Below are positions 49,398 to 57,999 of a DNA stretch of 64,000 nt, in pieces (the stretch's first letter is position 1; the number at the start of each line of letters is the position of its first letter). The position numbers and the translations under genes were made by a program. This DNA comes from Paracidovorax wautersii (GTDB taxonomy: Bacteria; Pseudomonadota; Gammaproteobacteria; Burkholderiales; Burkholderiaceae_C), in the NCBI RefSeq assembly GCF_900113035.1, contig NZ_FONX01000004.1, forward strand, positions 180,727 to 244,726, written 5' to 3'. Under the pieces are notes generated by a model that saw only the letters and a list, made by a program, of their open reading frames with translations, searched no databases and was not told where the DNA came from.

Positions 49398-50312
49398 ATG
49401 CCCCAAGCCACACAGCCAGCCACCCCAGCCACGTCCGATTTCTCCGGGCTCTGGGTTCCCCTCGTCACGCCCTTCCAGGGCGGGCACATCGACCATGCCG
49501 CGCTGCGGTCGCTGGTGCAGCGCCTGCGCGGCAGCGGCATCGCCGGCTTCGTCGCCTGCGGCTCCACGGGCGAGGCAGCCGCGCTGGAAACCGCCGAGCA
49601 GGACGCGGTGCTGGACACCGTGACCGACGCCGCCGACGGCCTGCCGGTGGTGATGGGCCTATCGGGCTACCACCTGGGCCATGTGCTCGAGCGTGTGCGG
49701 CAGCTGAACCAGCGCCCGCTCGCCGGCCTGCTGGTGCCGGCGCCGCACTACATCCGCCCTTCGCAGGCCGGGCTGCGCCAGTGGTTCAAAGCCATCGCCG
49801 AGGCCAGCGCCCGTCCGCTCATCGTCTATGACATTCCCTACCGCACCGGCGCCACGCTGGAACTGGCCACGCTGCGCGCCCTGGCGGCCCACCCGCGCAT
49901 CCGGGCGATCAAGGACTGCGGCGGCGATGCCGCCAAGACGCAGGCGCTGATCGCCGATGGCGCGCTGCAGGTGCTCGCGGGCGAGGATGGGCAGATCTTT
50001 TCGACCATGGCCCTCGGCGGCGCAGGCGCCATCGCCGCCAGCGCGCACTGGCGGCCCGAGCGGCTGGTGGAATGCATGCAGGCCATCGCCCAAGGCGAGC
50101 TGGACCGCGCCCGGCCGCTCTGGCAGGCGCTGGCGCCGCTGATCCCGGCCCTCTTCGCCGAACCCAACCCCGCGCCGGTGAAGGCGCTGCTGGCGCAGCA
50201 AGGCTGGATGGACGACGGGCTGCGCGCTCCGATGACGCCGGTGTCGCCCGCACTGGCACAGCGGCTGCGCGAGCTGGCGGCCGCACAGGAAGCGGCGCTC
50301 GCGCGGCTCTGA
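49398..50312 (+). CDS. DapA-like dihydrodipicolinate synthase / aldolase
   Basis: 304 residues. Class I aldolase of the DapA/NAL family: GLWVPLVTPFQ, GSTGEAAALETAEQ, the Tyr in VYDIPYRTGATL and the Schiff-base Lys in AIKDCGGD. This could be 4-hydroxy-tetrahydrodipicolinate synthase for lysine synthesis or a paralogue with another 2-keto-acid substrate. No lysine gene is adjacent, and it lies inside the split molybdopterin cluster, so I do not assign dapA outright. Confidence 0.82.
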   Translation: MPQATQPATPATSDFSGLWVPLVTPFQGGHIDHAALRSLVQRLRGSGIAGFVACGSTGEAAALETAEQDAVLDTVTDAADGLPVVMGLSGYHLGHVLERVRQLNQRPLAGLLVPAPHYIRPSQAGLRQWFKAIAEASARPLIVYDIPYRTGATLELATLRALAAHPRIRAIKDCGGDAAKTQALIADGALQVLAGEDGQIFSTMALGGAGAIAASAHWRPERLVECMQAIAQGELDRARPLWQALAPLIPALFAEPNPAPVKALLAQQGWMDDGLRAPMTPVSPALAQRLRELAAAQEAALARL

Positions 50313-50357
50313 GCGGAAAGAGGAACGGCGGGCGGCCTCAGCCGCCTTTAACAGCCC

Positions 50358-50636
50358 TTACCCGCCCGTGACGGGCGGAAAGAACGCGACTTCGGCGCCC
50401 GCCTTCAGGGCCGCGTCTTCGCCGCTCATGGTCTGGTCGAGCGCCATGCGCACCGCCCGGCCGGGGGCGAGCGCGGTGGACCAGGGCTCGCCGCGGGCGA
50501 TGAGTTCGCTCCGCAGTGCGCCCAGGGTGGCGGCGCGGGTCTGCACGGTTTCGCTGCCGCGGCCGATAGCCTCGCGTATGGAGGCGAAATAGCGCACCTC
50601 GACGGTGATGGCGGCGGCAGTGGTGTCCTGGCTCAT
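50358..50636 (-). CDS. moaD: Molybdopterin synthase sulfur-carrier subunit
   Basis: 92 residues with a ubiquitin-like fold (VEVRYFASIREAIGRGSE) and the essential C-terminal Gly-Gly (FFPPVTGG), which is thiocarboxylated to donate sulfur. Starts with ATGA overlap of the moeA stop. Last gene of mobB-moeA-moaD. Confidence 0.93.
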   Translation of the reverse strand: MSQDTTAAAITVEVRYFASIREAIGRGSETVQTRAATLGALRSELIARGEPWSTALAPGRAVRMALDQTMSGEDAALKAGAEVAFFPPVTGG

Positions 50637-51865
50637 GACAGCAGATCGGCGAAGGAGATGAAACGCACGGTGTCGCCCCGGGCGATGGTCTGGCCCGCGG
50701 GGTTGTCCACCACGCCGTCGCCCCAGGCGGCGGAGGTGAGCACGCCCGAGCTTTGGTTGCCGAAGCGCTCCAGCCGGCCGTCCGCGCCCCAGCGCACGCG
50801 CAGGAATTCGCGGCGCTTGTCGGCGCGCAGCCAGTCGAAGCCGGCGGTGACGGCCATGGCGCGGGGCGCCACGTCGGCCGTGCCCTGCAGGGCCAGCAGG
50901 AAGGGGCGCACCAGCAGCGAGAAGGTGACGAAGCTCGACACGGGGTTGCCCGGCAGCCCCATGAAATGCGCGTCGCCGATGCGGCCGTAGGCGAAGGGCT
51001 TGCCCGGCTTCATGGCGATCTGCCAGAGGTGCAGCTCGCCCAGCGTCTCGACGGCGGGCTTGATGTGGTCTTCCTCGCCCACCGACACGCCGCCGCTGGT
51101 CAGGATGAGGTCGTGCGCGGCGCTGGCCGAGCGCAGCGCCTCGATGGTGGCGTCGCGCCGGTCGGGCACGATGCCCAGATCGGTCACATCGCAGCCCAGC
51201 CGGCGCAGCATGGCGCGCAGGAAGAAGCGGTTGCTGTTGTAGATGGCGCCGGGCGGCATGCGCTCGGGGGGCACGTCGCCGGGCATGACGAGTTCGTCGC
51301 CGGTGGAGAACAAGGCCACGCGCGGGCGCCGCGACACCGTGAGCCGCGCCAGCCCGATGCTGGCGGCTAGCCCCAGGGATGCGGGGCCCAGCCGGGTGCC
51401 GGCGGAGAGCACCTGGGCGCCCAGGGTGATGTCTTCGCCCGCCCGGCGGATCCACTGCCCGGGCGCGGGCACGGCGTTGATGCGCACGCGCTCGCCGCCC
51501 TCCAGCGGCTCGCAATCTTCCTGCATGACGATGGCGTCGGCGCCGGCCGGCACCGGGGCGCCGGTGAAGATGCGGGCGGCAGTGCCGGCTGCCAGCGGCT
51601 GGGCGGCGCTGCCGGCGGGAATGCGCTGCGAGACGGGCAACTCGGCTGCGGTGGCACCGCCACCCGCCAGATCGGCCACACGCACGGCGTAGCCGTCCAT
51701 GGAGCTGTTGTCGGCTGGCGGCACCTGCAGCGGCGAGGTGGCGCCCTCACGGAGCACCCGGCCGTCGGCGTCGAAGCTGTCCACGGTCTCCACGCCGAGC
51801 ACGGGCACGGCCCGGGCCAGCAGTTCGGCGAGCGCGTCGTCCAGCGGTTTCAAGGGGGCTCGCAT
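50633..51865 (-). CDS. moeA: Molybdopterin molybdenumtransferase
   Basis: 410 residues. Inserts molybdenum into adenylated molybdopterin. Motifs: VPPADNSSMDGYAVR, RIFTGAPVPAGADAIVMQED, FSTGDELVMPG, and LILTSGGVSVGEEDH with the GGVS loop, then FGLPGNPVS-like MGLPGNPVSSFV. Starts within the mobB stop (TGATG) and its own stop overlaps moaD. Confidence 0.96.
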   Translation of the reverse strand: MRAPLKPLDDALAELLARAVPVLGVETVDSFDADGRVLREGATSPLQVPPADNSSMDGYAVRVADLAGGGATAAELPVSQRIPAGSAAQPLAAGTAARIFTGAPVPAGADAIVMQEDCEPLEGGERVRINAVPAPGQWIRRAGEDITLGAQVLSAGTRLGPASLGLAASIGLARLTVSRRPRVALFSTGDELVMPGDVPPERMPPGAIYNSNRFFLRAMLRRLGCDVTDLGIVPDRRDATIEALRSASAAHDLILTSGGVSVGEEDHIKPAVETLGELHLWQIAMKPGKPFAYGRIGDAHFMGLPGNPVSSFVTFSLLVRPFLLALQGTADVAPRAMAVTAGFDWLRADKRREFLRVRWGADGRLERFGNQSSGVLTSAAWGDGVVDNPAGQTIARGDTVRFISFADLLS

Positions 51866-52455
51866 CAGAGGGCTCCTGCGGGATGAGGGGGAACGGCCGC
51901 TGCGGATGCAGGCGCCACCGGACGGGCGTAGTCGAAGCGCCCGCCCTGGACCAGCAGCCAGTTCGCCAGCGCGTGCGGGTCGCGCACGTCGAACACCGGC
52001 AGCGTGGTGGGCGCGGGCAGGCCGGCGGGCGCGGCATCGGTGGCGATGGCGACGATGTGCGGGTCTTCGGGGTAGCGCGCGGGACGCTCGCGGTAGTCGG
52101 GCGAGGGCATGCGCCAGACCTCGACCTTGGGCAGGTCGCTTTCCTTGAAGCCTTCGACCAGCACCCAGTCCACGCCGGCATCGAGCTCGGCCAGCAGCGC
52201 ATGCACGCTGAGGGCGCCGGGCGACTCGAATTCGCGCATCACGGCCAGGCGCCGGTCGGAGGCCACGGCCACCTCGTAGGCGCCGGCCTCGCGGTGGCGC
52301 CAGGTGTCCTTGCCGACATGGTCGATGTCGAAATTGTGGTGCGCATGCTTGACCACCGACACGCGCAGGCCCTGCAGCCGCAACTCGGGAATCAATTGCT
52401 CGACCAGCGTGGTCTTGCCGCAGCCCGAAAACCCGGCAAAGCCGACCACCTTCAT
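51865..52455 (-). CDS. mobB: Molybdopterin-guanine dinucleotide biosynthesis adapter MobB
   Basis: 196 residues. GTP-binding protein with Walker A (GFAGFSGCGKTTLVEQL), HAHHNFDIDHVGKDTWRHREAGA and LVEGFKESDLPKVEVWR, all MobB signatures. Helps make the guanine-dinucleotide form of the cofactor. The gene leads the mobB-moeA-moaD operon; a GCTAT palindrome lies 15 bp before its start. The partner mobA is not in the window. Confidence 0.93.
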   Translation of the reverse strand: MKVVGFAGFSGCGKTTLVEQLIPELRLQGLRVSVVKHAHHNFDIDHVGKDTWRHREAGAYEVAVASDRRLAVMREFESPGALSVHALLAELDAGVDWVLVEGFKESDLPKVEVWRMPSPDYRERPARYPEDPHIVAIATDAAPAGLPAPTTLPVFDVRDPHALANWLLVQGGRFDYARPVAPASAAAVPPHPAGAL

Positions 52456-52469
52456 CCTGATTCCTTTGT

Positions 52470-52486
52470 GCTATTCAAACCATAGC
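52470..52486. repeat. GCTAT-N7-ATAGC palindrome upstream of mobB
   Basis: GCTATTCAAACCATAGC, 15 bp before the mobB ATG and beyond the thrC stop. A nearby CAGGCTTTTTTTGC on the plus strand adds a T-run. Member of the dispersed family. Confidence 0.65.
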
Positions 52487-52537
52487 TGCGAGCCGTTGCA
52501 TGGCAAGGGCTGCAGGCTTTTTTTGCTTCAGACCGCT

Positions 52538-53977
52538 TCAGGCGGCTTCCGGCACGTGGCGGCGGATGTAGTCCTTGACCGCCTCGGCATCGGCGGGCAT
52601 CAGCTGCACGCGCTTGGGCAGGGCCTCGATGCCTTCGAACTTCGCGGGCCGCTCGGGCGGCTGGCCCAGGGCCTGGACGATGGTTTCGGCGAACTTGATG
52701 GGCAGCGCCGTCTCCAGCACGATCATCGGCACGGCCGCATCGCCGCGCTGCTCCAGCGCCACCTTCACGCCGTCGGCGGTGTGGGTGTCGATGGTCACGC
52801 CGTGGCGCACGAAGTTGTCCTTGATGGTGGCCAGGCGGTCGGCATGGGTGCTCTTGCCGCTGGCGAAGCCGTAGCGCGTGGCGGCTTCGGCGAAGTGCGG
52901 ATCGGCACTCAGGTCGAAGCGGCCGTCGCGGGCCAGCGCGTCGCCGAACAGCGCCTGGGTGCGCGCGGCGTCGCGGCCCAGCAGGTCGAACACGAAGCGC
53001 TCGAAGTTGCTGGCCTTGCTGATGTCCATCGAGGGGCTGGAGGTCTCGTGCGTGTCGGCGCTGCCGCGCACGCGATAGACGCCGGTGCGGAAGAACTCGT
53101 CGAGCACGTCGTTTTCGTTGGTGGCCACCACCAGCCGGTCGATGGGCAGGCCCATCATGCGCGCGACGTGGCCGGCGCAGACGTTGCCGAAGTTGCCCGA
53201 GGGCACGGTGAAGCTGACCTTCTGGTCGTTGGTCTCGGTCGCCTGCACGTAGCCGGCGAAGTAATAGACCACCTGAGCCAGGAGGCGCGCCCAGTTGATC
53301 GAGTTGACGGTGCCGATCTTGTAGCGGCGCTTGAACTCCAGGTCGTTGCTCACGGCCTTGACGATGTCCTGACAGTCGTCGAACACGCCTTCGATGGCGA
53401 TGTTGTGGATGTTCGCGTCCTGCAGGCTGAACATCTGCGCCTGCTGGAAGGGGCTCATGCGGCCGCTGGGGCTGGTCATGAAGACGCGCACGCCGGCCTT
53501 GCCCTTCATGGCGTATTCGGCCGCGCTGCCGGTGTCGCCGCTGGTCGCGCCCAGGATGTTGAGCTGCTCGCCGCGCCGGGCCAGTTCATATTCGAACAGG
53601 TTGCCCAGCAGCTGCATGGCCATGTCCTTGAAGGCCAGCGTGGGGCCGTTGGACAGGGCTTCGAGCCAGAGGCCGTCTTCGAGGTGGCGCAGCGGCACGA
53701 TCTCGCCAGTGCCGAAGACCTCGGCCGTGTACGTCTTCTCGCACAGGCGCTTCAGGTCTGCGGCGGGAATGTCGTCGATGTAGAGCGACAGGATCTGGAA
53801 GGCGAGTTCCGCGTAACCCTGCTCGTGGTAGGCCGTGCGCAGGCGGGTGAGCGCGGCGTCGTCGATGCGCGGGTAGCGCTCGGGCAGATAGAGGCCGCCG
53901 TCGGGCGCCAGGCCTTCGAGCAGGATGTCGCAAAAGCGCTTGCGGTCCGAATGGCCGCGCGTGGAGAGGTACAGCAT
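52538..53977 (-). CDS. thrC: Threonine synthase
   Basis: 479 residues. Converts O-phosphohomoserine to threonine. N-terminal YLSTRGHSDRKRFCDILLEGLAPDGGLYLPE, the PLP Lys in NGPTLAFKDMAMQLLGNLFEY, and GATSGDTGSAAEYA. The long proteobacterial form. The ATG shares its A with the hom stop (TGATG), so it is coupled to hom. The homoserine kinase gene thrB is not here. Confidence 0.97.
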   Translation of the reverse strand: MLYLSTRGHSDRKRFCDILLEGLAPDGGLYLPERYPRIDDAALTRLRTAYHEQGYAELAFQILSLYIDDIPAADLKRLCEKTYTAEVFGTGEIVPLRHLEDGLWLEALSNGPTLAFKDMAMQLLGNLFEYELARRGEQLNILGATSGDTGSAAEYAMKGKAGVRVFMTSPSGRMSPFQQAQMFSLQDANIHNIAIEGVFDDCQDIVKAVSNDLEFKRRYKIGTVNSINWARLLAQVVYYFAGYVQATETNDQKVSFTVPSGNFGNVCAGHVARMMGLPIDRLVVATNENDVLDEFFRTGVYRVRGSADTHETSSPSMDISKASNFERFVFDLLGRDAARTQALFGDALARDGRFDLSADPHFAEAATRYGFASGKSTHADRLATIKDNFVRHGVTIDTHTADGVKVALEQRGDAAVPMIVLETALPIKFAETIVQALGQPPERPAKFEGIEALPKRVQLMPADAEAVKDYIRRHVPEAA

Positions 53978-55323
53978 CAGTTCAACTCTTCCTTGCGGAT
54001 GCGCGTGATGGGCGCGAGCACCGTGGGCAGGGCCTGCATCTGGACGATGGCGTCGTTCATGGTGCCTTCGCGGGTCTCGTGCGTGAGGATGATGAGGTCG
54101 GTCTGCGCGGCGCCTTCGCCGCCCACTTCGTCGGCCTCGCGCTGCAGCACGGCATCGATGCTGATGCCGGCGCCGGCCAGCAGGCCCGTGACCTTGGTCA
54201 GCACGCCGGCCTGGTCGGCCACGCGCAGGCGCAGATAGTAGCTGGTGACGAATTCGCTGGCAGGCAGCACGGGCAAGGCGGCCTGGGCCTGGTCCAGCGT
54301 GTGCGGCTGGAAGGCCAGGTAGGGCACGCGGTGGCCGGGGTCGGCCGAGGCCAGGCGGGCGATGTCCACCAGGTCGGCGATCACGGCGCTGGCCGTGGGC
54401 TCGCTGCCCGCGCCCTTGCCGTAGTAGAGCGTGGTGCCCACCGCATCGGCCTGCACCACGACGGCGTTCATGGCGCCTTCGACGTTGGCGATCAGGCGCT
54501 TGGCCGGGATCAGCGTGGGGTGCACGCGCAGCTCCACGCCGTCCACGCCCTCGCCCGTGCGGCGCTTGGCGATGCCCAGCAGCTTGATGCGGTAGCCCAG
54601 CTGCTCGGCGTACTTGATGTCGGCGCCGGCCAGCTGAGTGATGCCTTCGACGTAGGCCTTGTCGAACTGCACCGGGATGCCGAAGGCGATGGCCGACATG
54701 ATGGTGGCCTTGTGCGCGGCATCCACGCCTTCGATGTCGAAGGTCGGGTCGGCCTCGGCGTAGCCCAGCGCTTGAGCCTCCTTGAGCACCACGTCGAAGT
54801 CCAGGCCCTTGTCGCGCATCTCGGACAGGATGAAGTTGGTGGTGCCGTTGATGATGCCGGCGATCCACTGGATGCGGTTGGCCGTGAGGCCTTCGCGCAG
54901 CGCCTTGATGATGGGGATGCCACCGGCCACGGCGGCCTCGAAGGCGACCATCACGCCCTTGGCGGCGGCGGCGGCGAAGATCTCGGTGCCATGCACGGCC
55001 AGCAGCGCCTTGTTGGCGGTGACCACGTGCTTGCCGGCGGCGATGGCTTCGAGCACCAGCGCCTTGGCGATGCCGTAGCCGCCGATGAGCTCGACCACGA
55101 TGTCGATGTCGGGGTTGGCGATGACGGCACGGGCGTCGCTGACCACCTGCACGTGCTCGCCGGCCACGGCGCGGGCGCGCTCCACATCCAGGTCGGCCAC
55201 CATGGTCACTTCGATGCCGCGGCCGGCGCGGCGGCGGATCTCTTCCTGGTTGCGTTGCAGCACGTTGAAGACGCCGCTGCCCACGGTGCCAATGCCCAGC
55301 AGGCCTACTTGGATCGGTTTCAT
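53977..55323 (-). CDS. hom: Homoserine dehydrogenase
   Basis: 448 residues. NAD(P)H reduction of aspartate semialdehyde. GLLGIGTVGSGVFNVLQRN at the cofactor site, NKALLAVHG, GIINGTTNFILSEM with the catalytic region, and a C-terminal ACT domain (YYLRLRVADQAGVLTKVTGLLA) for threonine feedback. Middle gene of alaA-hom-thrC. Confidence 0.97.
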   Translation of the reverse strand: MKPIQVGLLGIGTVGSGVFNVLQRNQEEIRRRAGRGIEVTMVADLDVERARAVAGEHVQVVSDARAVIANPDIDIVVELIGGYGIAKALVLEAIAAGKHVVTANKALLAVHGTEIFAAAAAKGVMVAFEAAVAGGIPIIKALREGLTANRIQWIAGIINGTTNFILSEMRDKGLDFDVVLKEAQALGYAEADPTFDIEGVDAAHKATIMSAIAFGIPVQFDKAYVEGITQLAGADIKYAEQLGYRIKLLGIAKRRTGEGVDGVELRVHPTLIPAKRLIANVEGAMNAVVVQADAVGTTLYYGKGAGSEPTASAVIADLVDIARLASADPGHRVPYLAFQPHTLDQAQAALPVLPASEFVTSYYLRLRVADQAGVLTKVTGLLAGAGISIDAVLQREADEVGGEGAAQTDLIILTHETREGTMNDAIVQMQALPTVLAPITRIRKEELN

Positions 55324-55350
55324 ATCAAAAATCTCAGGTCAAAATGGTCT

Positions 55351-55392
55351 GGAGCGCTTGATCTATCTACGCTCGCAGCTATCAAAAAAGGA
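55351..55392. repeat. Half copy of the dispersed palindrome family
   Basis: Between alaA and hom: GGAGCGCTTGATC (55351-55363) followed by GCAGCTATCAAAAAAGGAG, that is the companion AGCGCTTG motif plus the left GCTATC arm, with the right ATAGC arm missing. Confidence 0.5.
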
Positions 55393-55403
55393 GTGAATTC
55401 CCG

Positions 55404-56633
55404 TCAGGCGGCGGCGTGCCGCTGGCGGTACTGGGCGAGGAAGTCCGCCAGCCGGCCGATGGCCACGCGCAGGTCGCCCTCGTGCGGCAGGAACACGATG
55501 CGGAAATGCTGGTTGTCGGGGAAGTTGAAGCCCGAGCCCTGCACCAGCATCACGCGGGTGGCGCGCAGCACTTCCATGAAGAACTGGCGGTCGTCGGCGA
55601 TGGGGTACATCGCCGGGTCCAGGCGGGGGAACATGTAGAGCGCCGCCTGCGGCTTGACGCAGCTCACGCCCGGGATCGCCGAGATGAGCTCGTAGGCCAG
55701 ATCGCGCTGGCGGCGCAGGCGCCCGCCTTCGGCCACCAGATCGTTGATGCTCTGGTAGCCGCCCAGCGCGGTCTGGATGGCCCACTGGCCGGGCACGTTG
55801 GAGCCCAGCTTGAGGTTGGCCAGCATGTTCAGGCCTTCGATGTAGTCGCGCGCATCCTGCTTGGGGCCGGAGACGATCATCCAGCCGGCGCGGAAGCCGC
55901 ACGAGCGATAGGCCTTGGAGAGCGAGTTGAAGGTGAGCGTCAGCACGTCGGTGGAGAGGCTCGCCATCGAGGTGAAGACCGCGCCCTCATAGAGCACCTT
56001 GTCATAGACCTCATCGACCATCAGCACCAGGCCGTGCTCGCGGGCGATGGCGACGATGCCGCGCAGCAGCTCCGGCGGATAGAGCACGCCGGTGGGGTTG
56101 TTGGGGTTGATGACCACGATGCCGCGCGTGCGCGGCGTGATCTTGGCGCGGATGTCGTCCAGGCTGGGCAGCCAGCCGTCGGCCTCGTCGCAGAGGTAAT
56201 GCACGGGCTTGCCGCCCGAGAGCGAGACCGCGGCCGTCCAGAGCGGGTAGTCGGGCATGGGCACCAGCAGCTCGTCGCCGTCGTCGAGCAGCGCATTGGT
56301 GGCCATCACGATCAGTTCGCTGGCGCCGTTACCCAGGTAGATGTCGTCCAGCGTCACGCCGGCGATGCCCAGCTGCTGCGAGTAGTGCATCACCGCCTTG
56401 CGCGCGGCGAAGATGCCCTTGCTGTCCGAATAGCCTGCCGAGTCGGGCAGGTTGCGGATCATGTCCTGCTGGATTTCCTCGGGCGGATCGAAGCCGAACG
56501 GCGCCATGTTGCCGATGTTCAGCTTGATGATCTTCTGACCCTCGTCCTCCATCTGCTTGGCCGCATCCACGATCGGGCCTCGCACATCGTAGAGAACGTT
56601 ATTGAGCTTGGCGGATTTGTGGACGGTCTTCAT
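55404..56633 (-). CDS. alaA: Alanine-type aminotransferase (AlaA family)
   Basis: 409 residues. PLP-dependent class I/II aminotransferase making alanine from pyruvate and glutamate. LNIGNMAPFGFDPP, GASELIVMATNALL, VINPNNPTGVLYP and the Schiff-base Lys in NSLSKAYRSCGFRAGW. The ATG at 56633 (MKTVHKSAKLNNVLYD) is the family start. First gene of the alaA-hom-thrC operon, an arrangement common in betaproteobacteria. Confidence 0.94.
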   Translation of the reverse strand: MKTVHKSAKLNNVLYDVRGPIVDAAKQMEDEGQKIIKLNIGNMAPFGFDPPEEIQQDMIRNLPDSAGYSDSKGIFAARKAVMHYSQQLGIAGVTLDDIYLGNGASELIVMATNALLDDGDELLVPMPDYPLWTAAVSLSGGKPVHYLCDEADGWLPSLDDIRAKITPRTRGIVVINPNNPTGVLYPPELLRGIVAIAREHGLVLMVDEVYDKVLYEGAVFTSMASLSTDVLTLTFNSLSKAYRSCGFRAGWMIVSGPKQDARDYIEGLNMLANLKLGSNVPGQWAIQTALGGYQSINDLVAEGGRLRRQRDLAYELISAIPGVSCVKPQAALYMFPRLDPAMYPIADDRQFFMEVLRATRVMLVQGSGFNFPDNQHFRIVFLPHEGDLRVAIGRLADFLAQYRQRHAAA

Positions 56634-56805
56634 GCTGCGCGATTGGCGGCGCCAAAGGCCGCCAGGAGAAGGGGAATCGGTCCTGCGGGGCACGGCGCAC
56701 CCCCGGTGAAACCTATAATTTGACCACAGTTCTACACGACGGAACCGGGCCCGCGCCCTGCGGCACGCAGGGCCCCTGCACGGGGCCACCCACCCGGACA
56801 TCCCC

Positions 56806-57189
56806 ATGAAATTCCAGCCCGACCGATCCGACGCCCAGAGCATCAATGCCTACGGGCCCGGCTGGATCGGCATCGACGCCGAACGCATCACGCACAGCGT
56901 GGTCATCACCTCCGGCGGCGTGCGCACCGAATGGCACTGCGCGCGCTACGAAGACCTCACGCCCGCGCACTTCGCGCAGCTGGCCGAGCTGGACTGCGAG
57001 CTGGTCATCTTCGGCAGCGGCGGGCGCAACCGCTTCCCGCCGCCGGCCTGGCTGCAGCCGCTCATGGCGCGGCGCATCGGCCTGGAAACCATGGACACGC
57101 AGGCCGCCTGCCGCACCTACAACATCCTGGCCGGCGAGGGCCGCAACGTGGCCGCGGCGCTGCTGCTGGAGAGCACCGAACCGGCATGA
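56806..57189 (+). CDS. Mth938-like domain protein (NDUFAF3/DUF498 family)
   Basis: 127 residues. The Mth938 fold: SINAYGPGWIGIDAERITHSVVI, LELVIFGSGGRNRF-type LVIFGSGGRNRFPPPAW and MDTQAACRTYNILAGEGRNVAAALLLE. In mitochondria the related NDUFAF3 helps assemble complex I; the bacterial role is not settled. Stands alone between alaA and bcp. ATG at 56806. Confidence 0.9.
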   Translation: MKFQPDRSDAQSINAYGPGWIGIDAERITHSVVITSGGVRTEWHCARYEDLTPAHFAQLAELDCELVIFGSGGRNRFPPPAWLQPLMARRIGLETMDTQAACRTYNILAGEGRNVAAALLLESTEPA

Positions 57190-57337
57190 TTCGTGCATTT
57201 TGGTTACAGACTGCGACCGGCGAAAGTGTGCGTTTCAGGGTAAAATACCGGGTTGCGGTCGGGGGCCTAGTCCAGCTGCAACATCACACCCGCACCCCCG
57301 ATTTTCCAACGACTACCCTCCTGAGAGACTGAGTGCC

Positions 57338-57823
57338 ATGGCGATCGTTGTCAACAAACCCCTCCCTGAATTTGAAGCCAACGCGACCGGCGGGATCAAG
57401 GTCTCCAACACCTCGCATCTGGGCCAGGTTCTGATCCTGTACTTCTACCCCAAGGACAACACGCCCGGCTGCACCACCGAAGCCATGCAGTTCCGCGACA
57501 AGTACAAGGACTTCGCCAAGGCCGGTGCCGCCGTGTTCGGCGTGTCGCGCGACAACATGAAGTCGCACGACGACTTCAAGGAAAAGCTAGAACTGCCTTT
57601 CGAGCTGATCGCCGACACCGAAGAGAAGATGTGCCACATGTTCGGCGTTGTCAAGAACAAGATCATGTACGGCAAGAAGGTCAAGGGCATCGAGCGCAGC
57701 ACCTTCCTCATCGGCCCCGATGGCGTGCTGGTGCAAGAGTGGCGCGGCCTGAAGGTGCCCGGCCATGTGGACGAAGTGCTCAAGGCCGTCAAGTCCATCA
57801 AGGCCCTGAAAAAGGCCGCCTGA
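57338..57823 (+). CDS. bcp: Bcp/PrxQ-type peroxiredoxin
   Basis: 161 residues. Thiol peroxidase reducing hydroperoxides. The peroxidatic Cys is in NTPGCTTEAMQF. The Cys five residues on, found in E. coli Bcp, is Met here, so it lacks that resolving Cys. GVSRDNMKSHDDFKEKL and RSTFLIGPDGVLVQEWR are typical. The upstream gap of 148 bp carries a TAAAAT that could be a -10. Followed by a Rho-independent terminator. Confidence 0.93.
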   Translation: MAIVVNKPLPEFEANATGGIKVSNTSHLGQVLILYFYPKDNTPGCTTEAMQFRDKYKDFAKAGAAVFGVSRDNMKSHDDFKEKLELPFELIADTEEKMCHMFGVVKNKIMYGKKVKGIERSTFLIGPDGVLVQEWRGLKVPGHVDEVLKAVKSIKALKKAA

Positions 57824-57911
57824 AACGCTGCGGCGACTTGCCGGGCCGTTCACCGGGAATATGCATAATGGGTCAATGCCTCTGAGCGACGCAACGCCCC
57901 CTTCCCCCTCC

Positions 57912-57945
57912 AAAGCCGTCTGGGTCTCCAGGCGGCTTTTTGCTT
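57912..57945 (+). terminator. Rho-independent terminator downstream of bcp
   Basis: AAAGCCGTCTGG pairs with CCAGGCGGCTTTTT around GTCT, with one mispair, followed by a T-run. Located about 90 bp beyond the bcp stop and 55 bp before the phoH-type gene. Confidence 0.75.
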
Positions 57946-57999
57946 TCTGACGCACGCCGTCCCTCACCCTTCCCTTCCCCCAAGCGAGGCCACCGCCCC

